Shown here piece by piece: positions 35,531 through 47,210 of a DNA stretch of 64,000 bases. The stretch's first letter is position 1. Each line of letters begins with the position of its first letter. The position numbers and the translations under genes are program-made. The DNA is from Blasia pusilla (taxonomy: Eukaryota > Marchantiophyta > Marchantiopsida > Blasiales), in assembly GCA_050084515.1 (NCBI GenBank), contig CM114273.1, positions 27,094,001-27,158,000 on the forward strand, given 5' to 3'. Under the pieces are notes generated by a model that worked only from the letters and a program-made list of their open reading frames with translations, ran no database searches and was not told the origin of the DNA.

Positions 35531-37665
35531 CTTGGGGGATATTTCATCATCAAAGGCTCAGAAAAGGTATTGCTCTTCACCATGACAAACTTGCCATAAG
35601 GAGTCTTCACTTTTAGCAATGTACTATTTTGGATCCAAAACTACCAAGAAGACTTTGCCACAGGAGGAGACCTATTTCTGCTATCTAGGGCGTCAAAAGC
35701 TGATGGACAAGGATGATTTAAAGAACAAGCGAGTGGAGTTTGTTGGAGAGGTCATTAGTCACCAGTTCCGCAAGCTAATGGGGCATGTTCAAAACACCAT
35801 AAAGAAGAGGATTCAAAGGAACTTGGCCAAGAATCAGGATCTTCAACCCGTTGAGAAGTATGTTGAACATACTCTGATCACTAGAGGAATGAAAAATGAA
35901 TTCTTGATTGGTAATTGGAAAAGTCATGACCTGATGAAAAAACTCTAATGTTGTTTCTCATTTCAAGAGAGAAATTCCGATCTCTACATTGTGTCAGCTT
36001 TGTGAATTGAGGCTTAAATTGTAAAAATACTTGTTGCACTCTTTAATTGCTAGAATACATGAGTTGTGTATACAAGACTTTCTCTCAGTGGCACCTATAC
36101 TTCAGACGCACCTTTACTTTGAGTTCTGGGAACTGTTGATATTGTGTCTCTTCAAGAAGTCTCTCCATCCACCTTGCTTACTATCACAAAAGTATTTGTG
36201 AATGGGAAATGGATTGGGACACTATCGACAGAGAAGGAAAAAGAAGTGGCACGTAAAATCTGCCAGCCAGACTCCTTGAATTAGCCGCCGACTGTGATTA
36301 GTCGCCGATATGCAGGACTTTGTCTCAGTGGCACCTATACTTCAGAAGCACCTGTACTTCAAGTTCTAGGAATTGCTGATATAGTGTCTCTTCAAGAAGT
36401 CTCTCCATCCACCTTGCTTACTTTCACAAAAGTATTTGTGAATGGGAAATGGATTGGGACACTATCAGCAGAGAAGGAAAAAAAAGTGGCACATAAAATC
36501 TGCTGGCCAGACTCCATGAATTAGCCGCCGATTGTGATTAGCCGCCATTATGCACGACTTTCTCTCAGTGGCACATACACTTCAGAAGCACCCATACTTC
36601 AAGTTCTAGGAACTGCTGATATTGTGTCTCTTCAAGAAGTCTCTCCATCCACCTTGCTTACTATCACAAAAGTATTTGTGAATGGGAAATGGATTGGGAC
36701 ACTATCAGCAGTGAAGGAAAAAAAAGTGGCACATAAAATCTGCTGGCCAGACTCCCTAAATTAGCCGCTGACTGTGATTAGCCGCCGTTATGTAGGACTT
36801 TCTCTCAGTGGCACCTACACTTCAAAAGCACCCGTACTTCAAGTTTTGGGAACTGTTGATATTGTGTCTCTTCAAGAAGTCTCTCCATCCATCTTGCTTA
36901 CTACCACAAAAGTATTTGTGGATGGGAAATTGATTGGGACACTATTAGCAGAGAAGGCAATAGAAGTGGCACGTAAAATCCGCCGGCCAAACTCCCTGAA
37001 CTCTCAAAATTTGCTGAGGAATATGACACAGCTTTAATATTTATGTTAATTGCAGGAATGTGAGCACAATATTGTCTCAACCCATCAGTCTATGGATTTT
37101 TCTGAAGCATGGATTCTATGTGTGTTCAGTGAGATGGTGTCAAGACCAAGTTAAATACAAGATGAGTTGCCATAAATCTAGTATTATTCAGGTTGATGTA
37201 GTCATGGATCTGAAGAAGCAAGAGCTACATATAATTAGCCATGGTGGGCGAATCTTGAGGCCTCTATTGAGGGTCAAATATAGTCCTTGACCCTAAACAA
37301 AGGGTATATTTCAGAAATTAATGTCTGACTCTCTCCAAGTGAACGCCCTGCATGGTTGCATAGCAAGGGTGTAGTGGAGTTCTTGGGCACAGTGGAAGAA
37401 GAGAAAGTCATGATTGCCCTTCATGGAGAAGAAATTTTGAGGGCCAGGGAAAGGAGTGAGGGGGCTGTATATACTCATGCAGAGATCCATCCATCTCTGA
37501 TTTTGGGTTTGCGCGCTTTAGTTATTCCCTTCCCAAAGAGAAACCAGAGCACAAGGAATCTCTTTCAAGCATACAAGCACTGTTGAAAAGCTATTGGCCT
37601 ATATGTGAGACACATTGCAAGCCGTGCAGACACCTAACGGAAACATCTTTTCTACCCACAAGTTG
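35531..37665 (+). pseudogene. Broken RNA polymerase second-largest subunit (RPB2 family, NRPD2/E2-like)
   Basis: Scattered blocks follow the order of RPB2-family subunits. LGGYFIIKGSEKVLL at 35531 matches GGYFIINGSEKVLI. DKDDLKNKRVEFVGEV and ITRGMKNEFLIGNW (35619-35948) match the DKDHYGNKRLDLAG to TGNW stretch. TKVFVNGKWIG lies in four tandem units (36068-37020). SHGGRILRPLLRV (about 37230) matches DAGRICRPLLIV. VVEFLGTVEEEK and YTHAEIHPSLILG then NQSTRNLFQAYKHC (37356-37586) match EIHPSMILG to NQSPRNTYQ. KAIGLYVRHIASRADT and LFYPQ follow past a stop. Polymerase catalyses RNA synthesis; here large parts, including the segment between GGYF and GNKR and everything after FYPQ, are missing, with frameshifts and stops. 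YKHC and LFYPQ recall the Pol IV/V subunit NRPD2/NRPE2 rather than Pol II, but the assignment within the family is uncertain. Confidence 0.85.
36068..37020 (+). repeat. Four tandem 240-bp units carrying a polymerase segment
   Basis: Period is exactly 240 bp (for example the stop-to-ATG junctions at 36294, 36534 and 36774). Each unit holds about 66 codons of RPB2-like sequence (TKVFVNGKWIG block) and then TTAGCCGCCGACTGTGATTA-type motif sequence that supplies a stop. Since 240 is 80 codons, all units are in one frame. They are highly similar, so amplification came after the fusion of polymerase and motif sequence. Confidence 0.95.
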
Positions 37666-39733
37666 TTTTCAGCCCTTGGAACCAGCCGGAGATTTCATCT
37701 AAACTCCTTGCCCTTATGTTTGTTTCACACTCAAGTATGAGTACATGAGGTCGATACTTCTCTTATTGTTAGCTTTTTTTTGTGTGGCTGAAGGACTGCT
37801 TAAGTATCCCAATTGGTCCCTTTTTTGTGAGTGTCACTATGTCCCATGACTTGTATACATTACATTCACTGACGGCTGGTCAGCAAGGTGAACCACCAAA
37901 ACTCAAGGGAATCCTAATATACAATGGCATCTTTAAGGACGAACATGGATCATGACCATCAACTGAGGATCTTTAGTGTCACTACAATTGCCTGTTTTAG
38001 GAAAATCTTGAGTTGTGACCCATCTCTTCACAATCCGTAATAGATCTTTGGCTTCCCTGAGTGTTCAAGCTATGGTGGATAATATGTGTCCATCCATGAG
38101 ACTAGCAACCCTAATCCTGCTTGTGAATTTCGGTATGTCTCATAGAAATGAGAACTGGGATGAATTGACAATCTGCTAAAGATTATGAACAACCTTTTCT
38201 ACACAATCTGCTAATGATCTTTAGCTTCTCCAATTGATCTTGGATGGTACTCTACCATCCGAGTCTTGGATGCTACTCCAAGATTCGATCGATCTTGGAT
38301 GCTACTATGCCATCCGGGATTGTGAGTCACTATACTTCAGAATTTAAAATCTTTCTGAGATCTTGTTATGGTAGTGGGAATCAACCGCTTAGATTTGGTT
38401 GCTTCCAACCTCCAGAATTCTCTCACTCATGATATGTCGATCTGATACGATTAGCTCATGCACTTATCTCTAACGACATAGGTAGAGCGGTGAAGAGGGT
38501 TAGGGCTCTCCAGCAGAAGGAGATAAATTGTCTCTCATTGCTTCCGTGTGGGTCAAGGGTCCATATAGGCCCTAGCCTAGGTGCCTTGGGATGAGGAGAA
38601 GGAAAGGCATGAAATCAGGTCGGCACGACACGACCACAAGCATGAAGCAAGAGACATGACAAACCCAACAGTAGAAGAAGAAGACGAAAAGATAGAAAAA
38701 GAAGAGGATGCAAAAGAAGCGTAGATTACCTAGAATTGAGCTAAAATGTGCCTCCGGCTGCACTGAAGACCCTAACGTTGATGAATATCAAATCACCTCA
38801 GATCAAGTCTACAACTGCAAATTAGCCGCCGGCTGCGGCTGAAGCCTAAAAAGATCCAAAAAATGGGGATTCTAAAATAGCCTCCGGCTACGTCAAAATT
38901 CTGAAACTCCAATCCTGGCATTCGAATCAGCACACATCCTTCAAAATTCGAAACCCCAAGCCCAACATTTGAATCATCCCACATCCGTCAAAATCCGAGA
39001 CCCCAAGCCCGGCATTTCAATTCGAATTACCTGAATTTTCCGCGGATTGCACTTGAGACCTTAGCGTCGATGCATTCATGATGGAAATTTTTTAGCCTTC
39101 GGGCAAATAGGAGACATTAGTCATCCTAGAACTCCAAACCACCGCCTGATTTCCGCACATTAGCCGCCAAAGCCTACAATCCTCCCAAGAGCTCATCCCC
39201 AATCCGCACATTAGCTCCCGAAGCTCCGTAATTGCAATCCGCCCAAGAGCTTGTCCCCAATCCGCACATTAGCTTCCAAAGCTCCGCAATCGCAATCTGC
39301 CCAAGAGCTCATCCCCAATCCTCACATTAGCTGCCAAAGTTGCGCAATCGCAATCCGCCCAAGAGCACATTTGACCTTGATCACCCTCACCCAACAATCG
39401 AGCTCAATCAGCCTCAACTGATAAAAGTGTGGTAGCCTTGGAAGTAAATAAACACACATTAGCTGCCATGACACCAGCAATTCGGCCTCAAATTGGCTGC
39501 TGAAACATGAAATTAGCCGCCGGAAAGGAGGATTAGGAAAACCAAAATTCTGAAAAGATCACCCACGGCCTAGCCGTGCCTGTCCCCAGCCTAGACACGT
39601 GCCTCCATCGAAGGTTTCTCTCCAAGTTTGAGCTTCAAGAAACTACCTCTGAGTGCATTCCATGGATTAGCAAGGCATCGTACCCCCAGGCCGGCCAGAC
39701 TCCCTTACGCGCACTTGAGCAGTGGCTAAAGTC
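37666..39733. other. Non-coding part of the composite region
   Basis: No gene recognised. 38200-38330 has repeated GATCTTGGATG(C/G)TACT and CATCCG blocks. 38815-39520 carries spaced TTAGCCGCC-type motifs, with a repeated AATCCGCCCAAGAGCT...CAATCCGCACATTAGC unit between 39180 and 39370. Confidence 0.5.
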
Positions 39734-40958
39734 TGAGAGGAAGATAAAACTAGGATTGGGAGGGAGGAAAAATTTGGGGAAGGAGAGGAGAAAATAGAGG
39801 AAGGAAAGGAAGGAGAGGGAGGAAAAAGAAAAGGGAGGGGGTTGAAAACATAAGGGAGGGAAGTGAGGAAAGATAAAGGGAGGAGAGGGAGGAAACTATA
39901 GGAGAGAGAGAGGGAGGGAGAAAATATGGGATGGAAGGGAGGAAAAAAATGTTGGGGAGGGAGGAAAATATAGGAAAGAGAGGGAGGAGAGGGACAAGGG
40001 AAGGAGGGAAAAAAAAAGGAAGGAGAGGAGAAAATAGAGGAAGGAGAGGGAAAAATTAATGAAGCAGAGGGAGGAAAAAAAAGGTGGGGGAAGAAGGAAA
40101 AATGAAGGGAGGATAGGGAGGAGGGATGGAGGAAAAAAAAAGGAAGGAGAGGGAGAGAAAAGAAAAGGTGGGGGCAGGAGGGAAAATGAAGGGAGGAGAG
40201 GGAGGATGGAAGGAGGGAAAAAAGAAGGAAGGAGAGGAAACAAAAAAAGGAAGGAGAGGGAGGAAAAAAATAGGTGGGGGAAGGAGGAAAAATGAAGGGA
40301 GGAGAGGGAGGAGGGATGGAGGAAAAAAAAGGAAGTAGAAGAAAAAGATAAAAGAAGGAGAGGGAGGGAAAAAAGGTGGGGGAAGGAGGGAAAATGAAGG
40401 GAGGAGAGGGAGGAAAAAAAAGGTGGGGGAAGGAGGTAAAATGAAGGGAGGAGAGGGAGGAGGGAAGGAGGAAAAAAAAGGAAGGAGAGGAAAAAATAAA
40501 AGAAGGAGAGGAAAAAAATAAAAGAAGGAGAGAGAGGAAACAAAAGGTGGGGGAAGGAGGGAAAATGAAGGGAGCATGGAAGGAGGAAAAAAATAGGAAG
40601 GAGAGGAAAAAATAGAGGAAGGAGAGGAAAAAAATAAAAGAAGGAGAGGGAGGAAAAAAAAGGAGAGGAGAAAATAGAGGAAGGAGTAGAAAAAAATTAA
40701 GGAAGGAGAGGGAGAGAAAAAAAGATGGGGGAAGGAGGAAAAATGAAGGGAGGAGAGGGAGGAGGAAAGGAGGAGAAAAAAAGGAAGGAGGCGAGAAAAT
40801 AGAGGAGGGAGAGGAAAAAAATAAAGGAAGGAGAGGGAGGAAAGGGAATATGGGGGAGGGGGAGGGAAAAAGAAAAGGGGGGAAGAGAGAAAAAAGCAAG
40901 GGAGGAGAGGGACGGGAAAAAGGGAATAGAGGGACGAAAAGGAAAATGGAGGAGCAAC
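39734..40958 (+). repeat. Homopurine tract, about 1.2 kb
   Basis: The plus strand is almost entirely A and G, with rare T and rarer C, built of units such as GGAAGGAGAGGGAGG, AAAAAAGG and GGTGGGGGAAGGAGG. The minus strand correspondingly gives a 410-codon open frame of Phe, Ser, Pro and Leu, which is a composition artefact and not a protein. Mirror-like purine sequence of this length could form triplex (H-DNA) structures. Confidence 0.95.
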
Positions 40959-40959
40959 C

Positions 40960-41460
40960 TCTCTAGAGAATAGCAACCATCCAGAGAATAGCCACCGCCC
41001 AGAACACAGAATAGCCGCCCTGTGAGTAGCAGCCATCCAGAGAATAGCCGCCGCCCAAAACAGAGAATAGCCACCCTGTGATTAGCAGCCGTCCAGAGAA
41101 TAGCCGCCGTCCAAAGAATAACCCGCGGCTTATGATTAGCAGTTGTCTAGAGAATAGCCGTCAACGTATGATTAGCAGCCGTCCAGAGAATAGATTTTGG
41201 GCATGTGATTAGCACCCGTCTAGATAATAGCCGCGGGGCCTGTGATAAGCAACCGTCCAGCCCAAAGAATAGCCTTCGGCCTCTGATTAGCACCTGTTCA
41301 AAGAATAGCCGCCGGGCTTGTGATTAGCAACTGTCTAGCCTAGAGAATAGCAACTAGCTTGTTACTAGTAGCCGTCGGGCCTGTGATTAGCAACTGTCTA
41401 GAAAGTAGATGCCAGGCTTGTGATTAGCAGCCGTCTAGAATAGCCGCCACTCTAAGCGGT
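40960..41460 (+). repeat. TAGCCGCC minisatellite flanking the MULE
   Basis: Tandem units of about 35-40 bp with consensus GTGATTAGCAGCCGTC then CAGAGAATAGCCGCCG and variants. It abuts the 3' end of the decayed transposase gene. Confidence 0.85.
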
Positions 41461-41523
41461 TTCCTCTTAAGCCGTGGCTTTAGCATGTTGATTGTCCATT
41501 TTGGTTTGTGAATATTTACGACA

Positions 41524-44500
41524 CTATGAGATAAATACGTCATTGAGAACATACTTCATAAGTTTGCATACCAAGAAATAAATAGGCTCCAAAAGACAAT
41601 TCCATCCGACTTTATAAATTCTGAGATACGATATGACATTCTTTCGCAGCTTCCTGTGCCAAACTATTGTAGAACGCTTCTTCCTCTGGGTATCAGTCAC
41701 AACTGTCCACTTCATGTCAAGTTGTGCCAAGGATATGCCACTATTTGGCTCCTCAAAGTCATTAGACTCTTCATCAGATTCAGACTTCCCATAAACAAGG
41801 GAAACATTGGGAAATACTAGACTATTTGGTATGGAATTAGAGGCGCTATTACCAATATCCATGGAAGTGGAAACATTCTCCACTATTGACTCCACCAAAA
41901 TTCCCCTTAATACAACACTACCATGTACATTAAGTTCTTCAGTAGTATTTGCATTCTCTTGGGGATATTGACTTTCAACTCCTGAGTAAAGCCTACTCTT
42001 ATTGCGATACTCTGCAAAAAATTGACTTGCATCAGGACTTCTTTGTGCTAGGACATGAGGTATTCCCTGCAAGTTGGTCTGCTTTCAGCACTTGGCAAGT
42101 TTTCTGATTATGCCCTCAAAGTGCACAATGGCTACAACGTCTTTCAGATGTGTGGACAGCCCTTTGCCCATTTCAATTCGTTGGCACCCTACACGCGTTA
42201 GGAATACCTGAAGGACCTCGCGGTGGGATATACGCCTGCTGGCCACTCCCAACATCATCTTCATTCACAAACTCTTCATGTACATGATAAGAAATCTCTT
42301 CACCACCTCCTTTTTCTCTTTGCATCTCGCCACGTCTCCCACCAAGAATGCGCACATAACAATGTCTACCACGCCGAACTGCACGAAAGGGAGGTCGGAA
42401 ATCCCAAGATGGTATAAGTTCATCACTCTTCACGACCGGTATACTGCTTTTGTAGATTTGCCTGATGAAGTCATTGGTCCAGATAGGATTAACAAGTTTT
42501 TGTGAGTCCATTCCTACAATGACATCCCAAGCCATTACGTGCGTACATGGCCAACAAGTATCTTGGAACTCTAGGCATGAACAACTACACTGAGGATGCA
42601 ATTGGACATGAAATTGGTGCCTACTAGTTGTGGAAGTGACAAGTGCATTTGTTGCATTTGTTGCATCTTAGGCTAGTACATCAAAACTTTGACAATTGGC
42701 TTCATTCTCTCGATAACAAATAAGTGCATAAGTAGTCTGTTTGTTGGAGAACTTCTTCGGGTGACATGCCTCTACTCTTCTTTCTACGTAAATTTTCATC
42801 ACGTAATTCCACAGCTCACGAGCAATGAAAAATGGAGGTCCCTCCCTAATAGGTTTGACGGCGGAATTTATGACCTCTACAAGATTTGAACTCAATTTGC
42901 CATATCATGGCAAAGGGAATGCACATCTCGCAAACTTCTCTGGTCCTATCTCTCGTATGTATGAGGCTGCATCAGCTATTCGTTGAATATGATGCCTTTC
43001 TAATTTGTTAATCCATGCCATATGTCATACTTGGAAAACAGAACCCTCAATTGTCCTTAGCCGCCACATCTTAACTTTGAATAGAAAAACCCAAAAATAA
43101 TGTGTCATTAGCCGCCGTCCTAAGAATAGTCATCGTCCTAACAAGGTTGGAATTTAGACGCCAATTTAGCCCTAAATACCCGCCATCCTAACAAGGTTTC
43201 AAATTAGCAACCGTCCTAACTATGATTAGCCACCGTTCTATAGGGATTAGAAGCCGTCCTAACTATGAAAAGTTGTTGTCCTAATTTTGAATAGCCACCA
43301 TCCTAAGTGTGAATAGCCGCCGTCATATAGGGAATAGCAACCAAAAATTGTCGAAGCCTATGTAAAATACAACGACTAAATATACAAGACTCACATATGC
43401 AAATTGTAAGGAATAATGAAATTGATTGATTGCTTACTTTTCTCTGAGCCTGGCATAAAGGCAGGCAATGAAAAATTCTTCGGCAACTTTTCCATATCGT
43501 GTTTGAACATTTTGTCTCAAATGTTGGGCACACATGCTATGTATATTCTTGGGGGATATTTTATGCATGGCATGTAAAAGACCCTTTTGTCTATTAGAAA
43601 CAATTTTGGGATCATCTAAGGCTGGGATGGCTTTCTTCAAATGTGCACAAAACCATTCCCATTCCTCATTATTCTCGCGAAGAGATATGCCAAATGCCAA
43701 AATGATCAAATTTCCATTTCCATCCAATATGGACGCAATGAAAATATGCATGGGATACTTCCTTTTCTTTGTATGGCATGCATCCAAGCCAACTACCTTC
43801 TGCACATAAGGACTGATGTTCTTCATGGTGGAGGGAGAAATAAATAGTCTCTTGAAGGTGGCAGATTCTAAGTCCCAAACATCCCAAGCGGCAGTGACAA
43901 AGGGGTCAGCTTCCTTTACTGCCTATATGATAGAAGGAATCAAATGAAAAATTGCCCGTTCATCCCCATTCATCCAATCTCGGCATATTTCTTTGCATCT
44001 CCAAGCAGGGAATTTTGCTTCTTGTACGTCTGCGCAAGGACTTCTACAAGGCTACCTACATGGATGCTTGGTTGGTTTACAACCCTATCTGCTAATACCA
44101 TTGATAACCACTTTGCCTTGTGAGTAGGACCCCTCCATGTATGAATGTGCCTCGGACAAGTGTGCTTCAAATTACACACTGTTATCTCACATAGGCCTGT
44201 CCCGTTATGGTGTTGGCAACGGACCCTCCACTCGCAAACTTCATCTTTATAGGGTGCATCCTTCCCCATCACTAAAGATATGTACCTAGCAAATTGGCCA
44301 CATGCCTCATTCCTGGTTATGGGGACTCTCGCTTCACCACTCTTTCTCCTTTTCTCCCTGCGAACGTCTGAGCTGACCTTAGGTTCTGAGAAAGAATTCT
44401 TGAACGATGGTTGGTTAGGACGCCACAAGACCCCCATTCCACATGCGAGCCTCGACATACGTGGGCCTTGAAATTCTGTACTATATCCCCAATTATCTCC

Positions 44501-45228
44501 AACTGGAAATTCCATGGAGTGTTGGCGGAAAGTGTTGGAAAATTTGTATCTTCAGCAGCCAACCCCTCCTTTAGTTTAGCCACCGAGGGTCCCCACACAT
44601 TTACAGCAGCTTGGTTAGCATTAGCCGCAATGCCATTTTCCGCCAACCGCCCCCTAACATCGTCCAACTTTTTTCCTTTGCGATTAGCAGCTGTTGAACA
44701 TTCCCGAACATTTTCCTCCAATGCTCCGATGTCGGACATGTTGTAAATACCATCTACACTTGTGGTTATGTCTTGCAAAGGTGAATGGCATACGAAACTA
44801 GATTTCTTCGTAGAAGTATCCTCATCCTGAGGGTACTGTCCATTTGTTGGAGTCTTTGAACCGCTATCGGCTTTGTCCTCATTGAAAATAGGGAGACCTT
44901 TGCCTCTGATCTTTGCGCCAAATCTACATATTCTAAGTCGATACCATTTCTTGCTCCATGCCCAATTTTTGCTCTATAATTCAGCGAGCACCAACAATCT
45001 AGTGCAAACTCAAACTCATCGAAGTTGTGAAACACTTGCTTCAACTGTATCCGCTCCGCATGCCTCCTTACTACACATGATAACCCAAAGGTTGTTAATC
45101 GATCTAACTTTCACTGAGGCTAATGATTTCACCACGCCAATACAGATCATAAATGCAAACTTACATTCCGTCCACCAAATATCCATAACGATGGCTATTC
45201 TGAGTAGGCTCACCTCTAAGGAGTACAA
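41524..45228 (-). pseudogene. Mutator-like (MULE) transposase, decayed
   Basis: Read from 45228 down. N-terminal part (45228-44770) resembles MuDR leaders but is frameshifted. 44515-43970 encodes a MuDR-type DNA-binding region with CEWRVRCQHHNGTGLCEI and HTCPRHIHTWRGPTHKAKW. 43826-43434 is the MULE core: VVGLDACHTKKRKYP (first catalytic Asp), LDGNGNLIILAFGI, EEWEWFCAHLKKAIP and SNRQKGL. A GTAAGC donor near 43437 and resumption near 43035 suggest an intron filled with TAGCCGCC motifs. 42895-42668 continues the core. CSCLEFQDTCWPCTHVMAW (about 42590-42530) is a SWIM zinc finger, and CSHCAL-stop-GHNQKTC (about 42137-42098) a CCHC knuckle. Damage includes a frameshift near 43975, TAG near 43925, stops near 42670 and 42115. 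Several stops are single C-to-T steps from CAG or CGA. Confidence 0.88.
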
Positions 45229-45229
45229 A

Positions 45230-46270
45230 ACAACAACAGCGGCGGCTATTCAAAGTAGGTTCACCTCTCAAGAGTACAAAAGAACTACAACGGCTGCTAT
45301 TTAGACGGCTATTCTGAGTAGGCTCACCTCTCAAGAGTACAAAACAACTACAATGGCGGCTATTTCGGTGGCTTTTCTCAAGAGGCTCACCTCTCATGAA
45401 TACAACACAACTACAATGGCTGCTATTTAGGCGGCTATTCTGAGTAGGTTCATCTCTCAAGAGTACAAAAAATTGCAACGCCGGCTATTCTAAGTAGGCT
45501 CACCTCTCAAGAGTACAAATATATTGCAATGGTGGCTATTTCGGCGGCTAGTCTGAGTAGGCCAACCTCTCTAGAATACAAAACAACCACAACGGCGGCT
45601 AATTTGGTGCCTATTGTGAGTTGGCTCACCTCACAGGAAAAAAAAAAAATTATAACGACGGCTAATTAGGAGGCTATTCTGAATAGGCTCAGCTCTCAGG
45701 ATAAATAAAAAAAAAACAACTACGACGGCGACTAATTCGGCGGCTATTCTGAGTAGGTGCAGCTCTATGAAAAACTGAAAAAACTACAACGACGGCTAAT
45801 TTGGCGGCTATTTTGAGTTGGCTCACCTCAAAGGAAAACAAAACAACTACAACGGCGGTTAATTGGGTGGCTATTCTGAATAGGCTCAGCTCTTAGGAAA
45901 ACAAACAACTACAACAGTGGCTAATTTGGCGGCTAATCTGAGTAGGCGCACTTCTCTGGAAAACTAAAAAAATTACAAAAGTGGCTAATTCGGTGGCTAT
46001 TCTGAGTAGGCTTAGCTCTCAAGAAAACAAAACAACTATAACGGCAGCTAATTCAGAGGCTATTCTGAGTAGGCGTAGCTCTCAGGAAAACTGAAAAACT
46101 ACAACGGCGGCTAATTCGGCAGCTATTCTGAGTAGGCTCAACTCTTAGGAAATGAAAAAAACTACAACGGTGGATATATTTCCAGCTGTTATGAGTAGGC
46201 TAAACTCTCAGGAAATGAAAAATCTACAACGACGGCTATTTCGATTATGGTGGCGGCTATTGCGACAATA
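45230..46270. repeat. Tandem array with GGCGGCTA motif, right edge
   Basis: About 16 units of roughly 60-70 bp, consensus ACAACGGCGGCTATTCTGAG then TAGGCTCACCTCTCAAGAG and TACAAAACAACT. The core GGCGGCTA is the reverse complement of the TAGCCGCC motif found left of the transposase. Units at 45230-45480 keep a minus-strand frame open by chance. Confidence 0.9.
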
Positions 46271-46285
46271 ATCATCATTTCTGGA

Positions 46286-46519
46286 TCAAAGATCCATCTC
46301 GGCGACTTTTTTTCCGGCCATTAAACCCTTAGCATTGGAACCTGGCAACATGTTTACCTTCTTCCAAACTGAACCCTTCAAGACACGGATCGTTCTTGGA
46401 TGTGGATGCTTGCCATAACTCGAAAGCAGTTGAAGACTCTCTTGATGGTGACCTTCGTTCATAAGATTAGCAGTTCTGATCTTTGAGACTTGAACCAAAC
46501 AATCCCTTGGCATCCACAA
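46286..46519 (-). other. Unrecognised 77-codon frame beyond the repeat array
   Basis: From ATG at 46519 it reads WMPRDCLVQVSKIRTANLM, LQLLSSYGKHPHPRTI and GSVWKKVNMLPGS, with a possible GTAAAC donor after VWKK. It is not repetitive and looks more protein-like than its surroundings, but I know no matching family. It may be a captured or host exon. Confidence 0.2.
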
Positions 46520-46839
46520 GAAAATGATGTCTGCTCAGGTCTGGAAAATTGTGAACTGTACATGATAGGTCATGATCTTTGGATAGCTCGATGCCATCCA
46601 TTCTCTAATCAAGTTGGTGAACAATAAACACTAATTACTAAACAAATTAATATGTACCAGAGAGTGTAAGCACGAGTGTTGATCACGATTTGCATGATCA
46701 ACAGTCCTAACTCGAGATTGACGAACCCTAACTCAGGATTGTTCTTATATCCAACACTGGTTTACTACAATAACTACATAGAAGAACATCTGTACCAAAC
46801 GGTGGGAACTCTGACGTGGCAATTCAAAGGGACCGTTCA

Positions 46840-47210
46840 AGCAAGAGATTTTGTATGGGAGTCGTTAAAGCAAGAATACTCCGCATGGGGGCCACTTAAG
46901 CAAATACCTATGTTGATATCATAAACAGTAGTATGGAAGAGACTAGATAGAAATGCTTGGGCCAATACTCGAAGGGCAAAAAAATGTGTAATAAAAGTAG
47001 CATGGTGATAATAGAAAATGGGTGCATCATAGGCACGGAAGGAGCAGAAAAATAGAATGAGATTCACAAGTTGTCCCTGTGTAGAGCATAACTTCTTGAA
47101 TATGGCCGCACGAGAAACTGAATTGAATGTCTTATGCATATCGACTTGAATTGCTACCCACTCTGGATAAATATTAAGAGTGGGATGTATCCCATGAACC
47201 ATAGGCTCAC
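46840..47210 (-). pseudogene. LINE-type reverse transcriptase fragment
   Basis: The minus-strand frame contains WVAIQVDMHKTFNSVSRAAI, matching the first catalytic-Asp motif of non-LTR reverse transcriptases (LQVDxxNAFNSVSR), then QLVNLILFFCSFRAYDAPIF and LFHTTVYD. The YxDD region and endonuclease were not found, so it is a short remnant. Confidence 0.7.

Noticed and set aside
39667-41074. Minus-strand frames up to 410 codons rich in Phe, Ser, Pro and Leu
   Set aside because: They are the direct translation of the homopyrimidine strand of a purine tract. Three overlapping frames are open at once, which points to composition and not coding.
45161-45478. Minus-strand repeat protein with FVLLRGEPTQNS units
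   Set aside because: Product of the GGCGGCTA tandem array; the frame breaks as soon as unit length varies.
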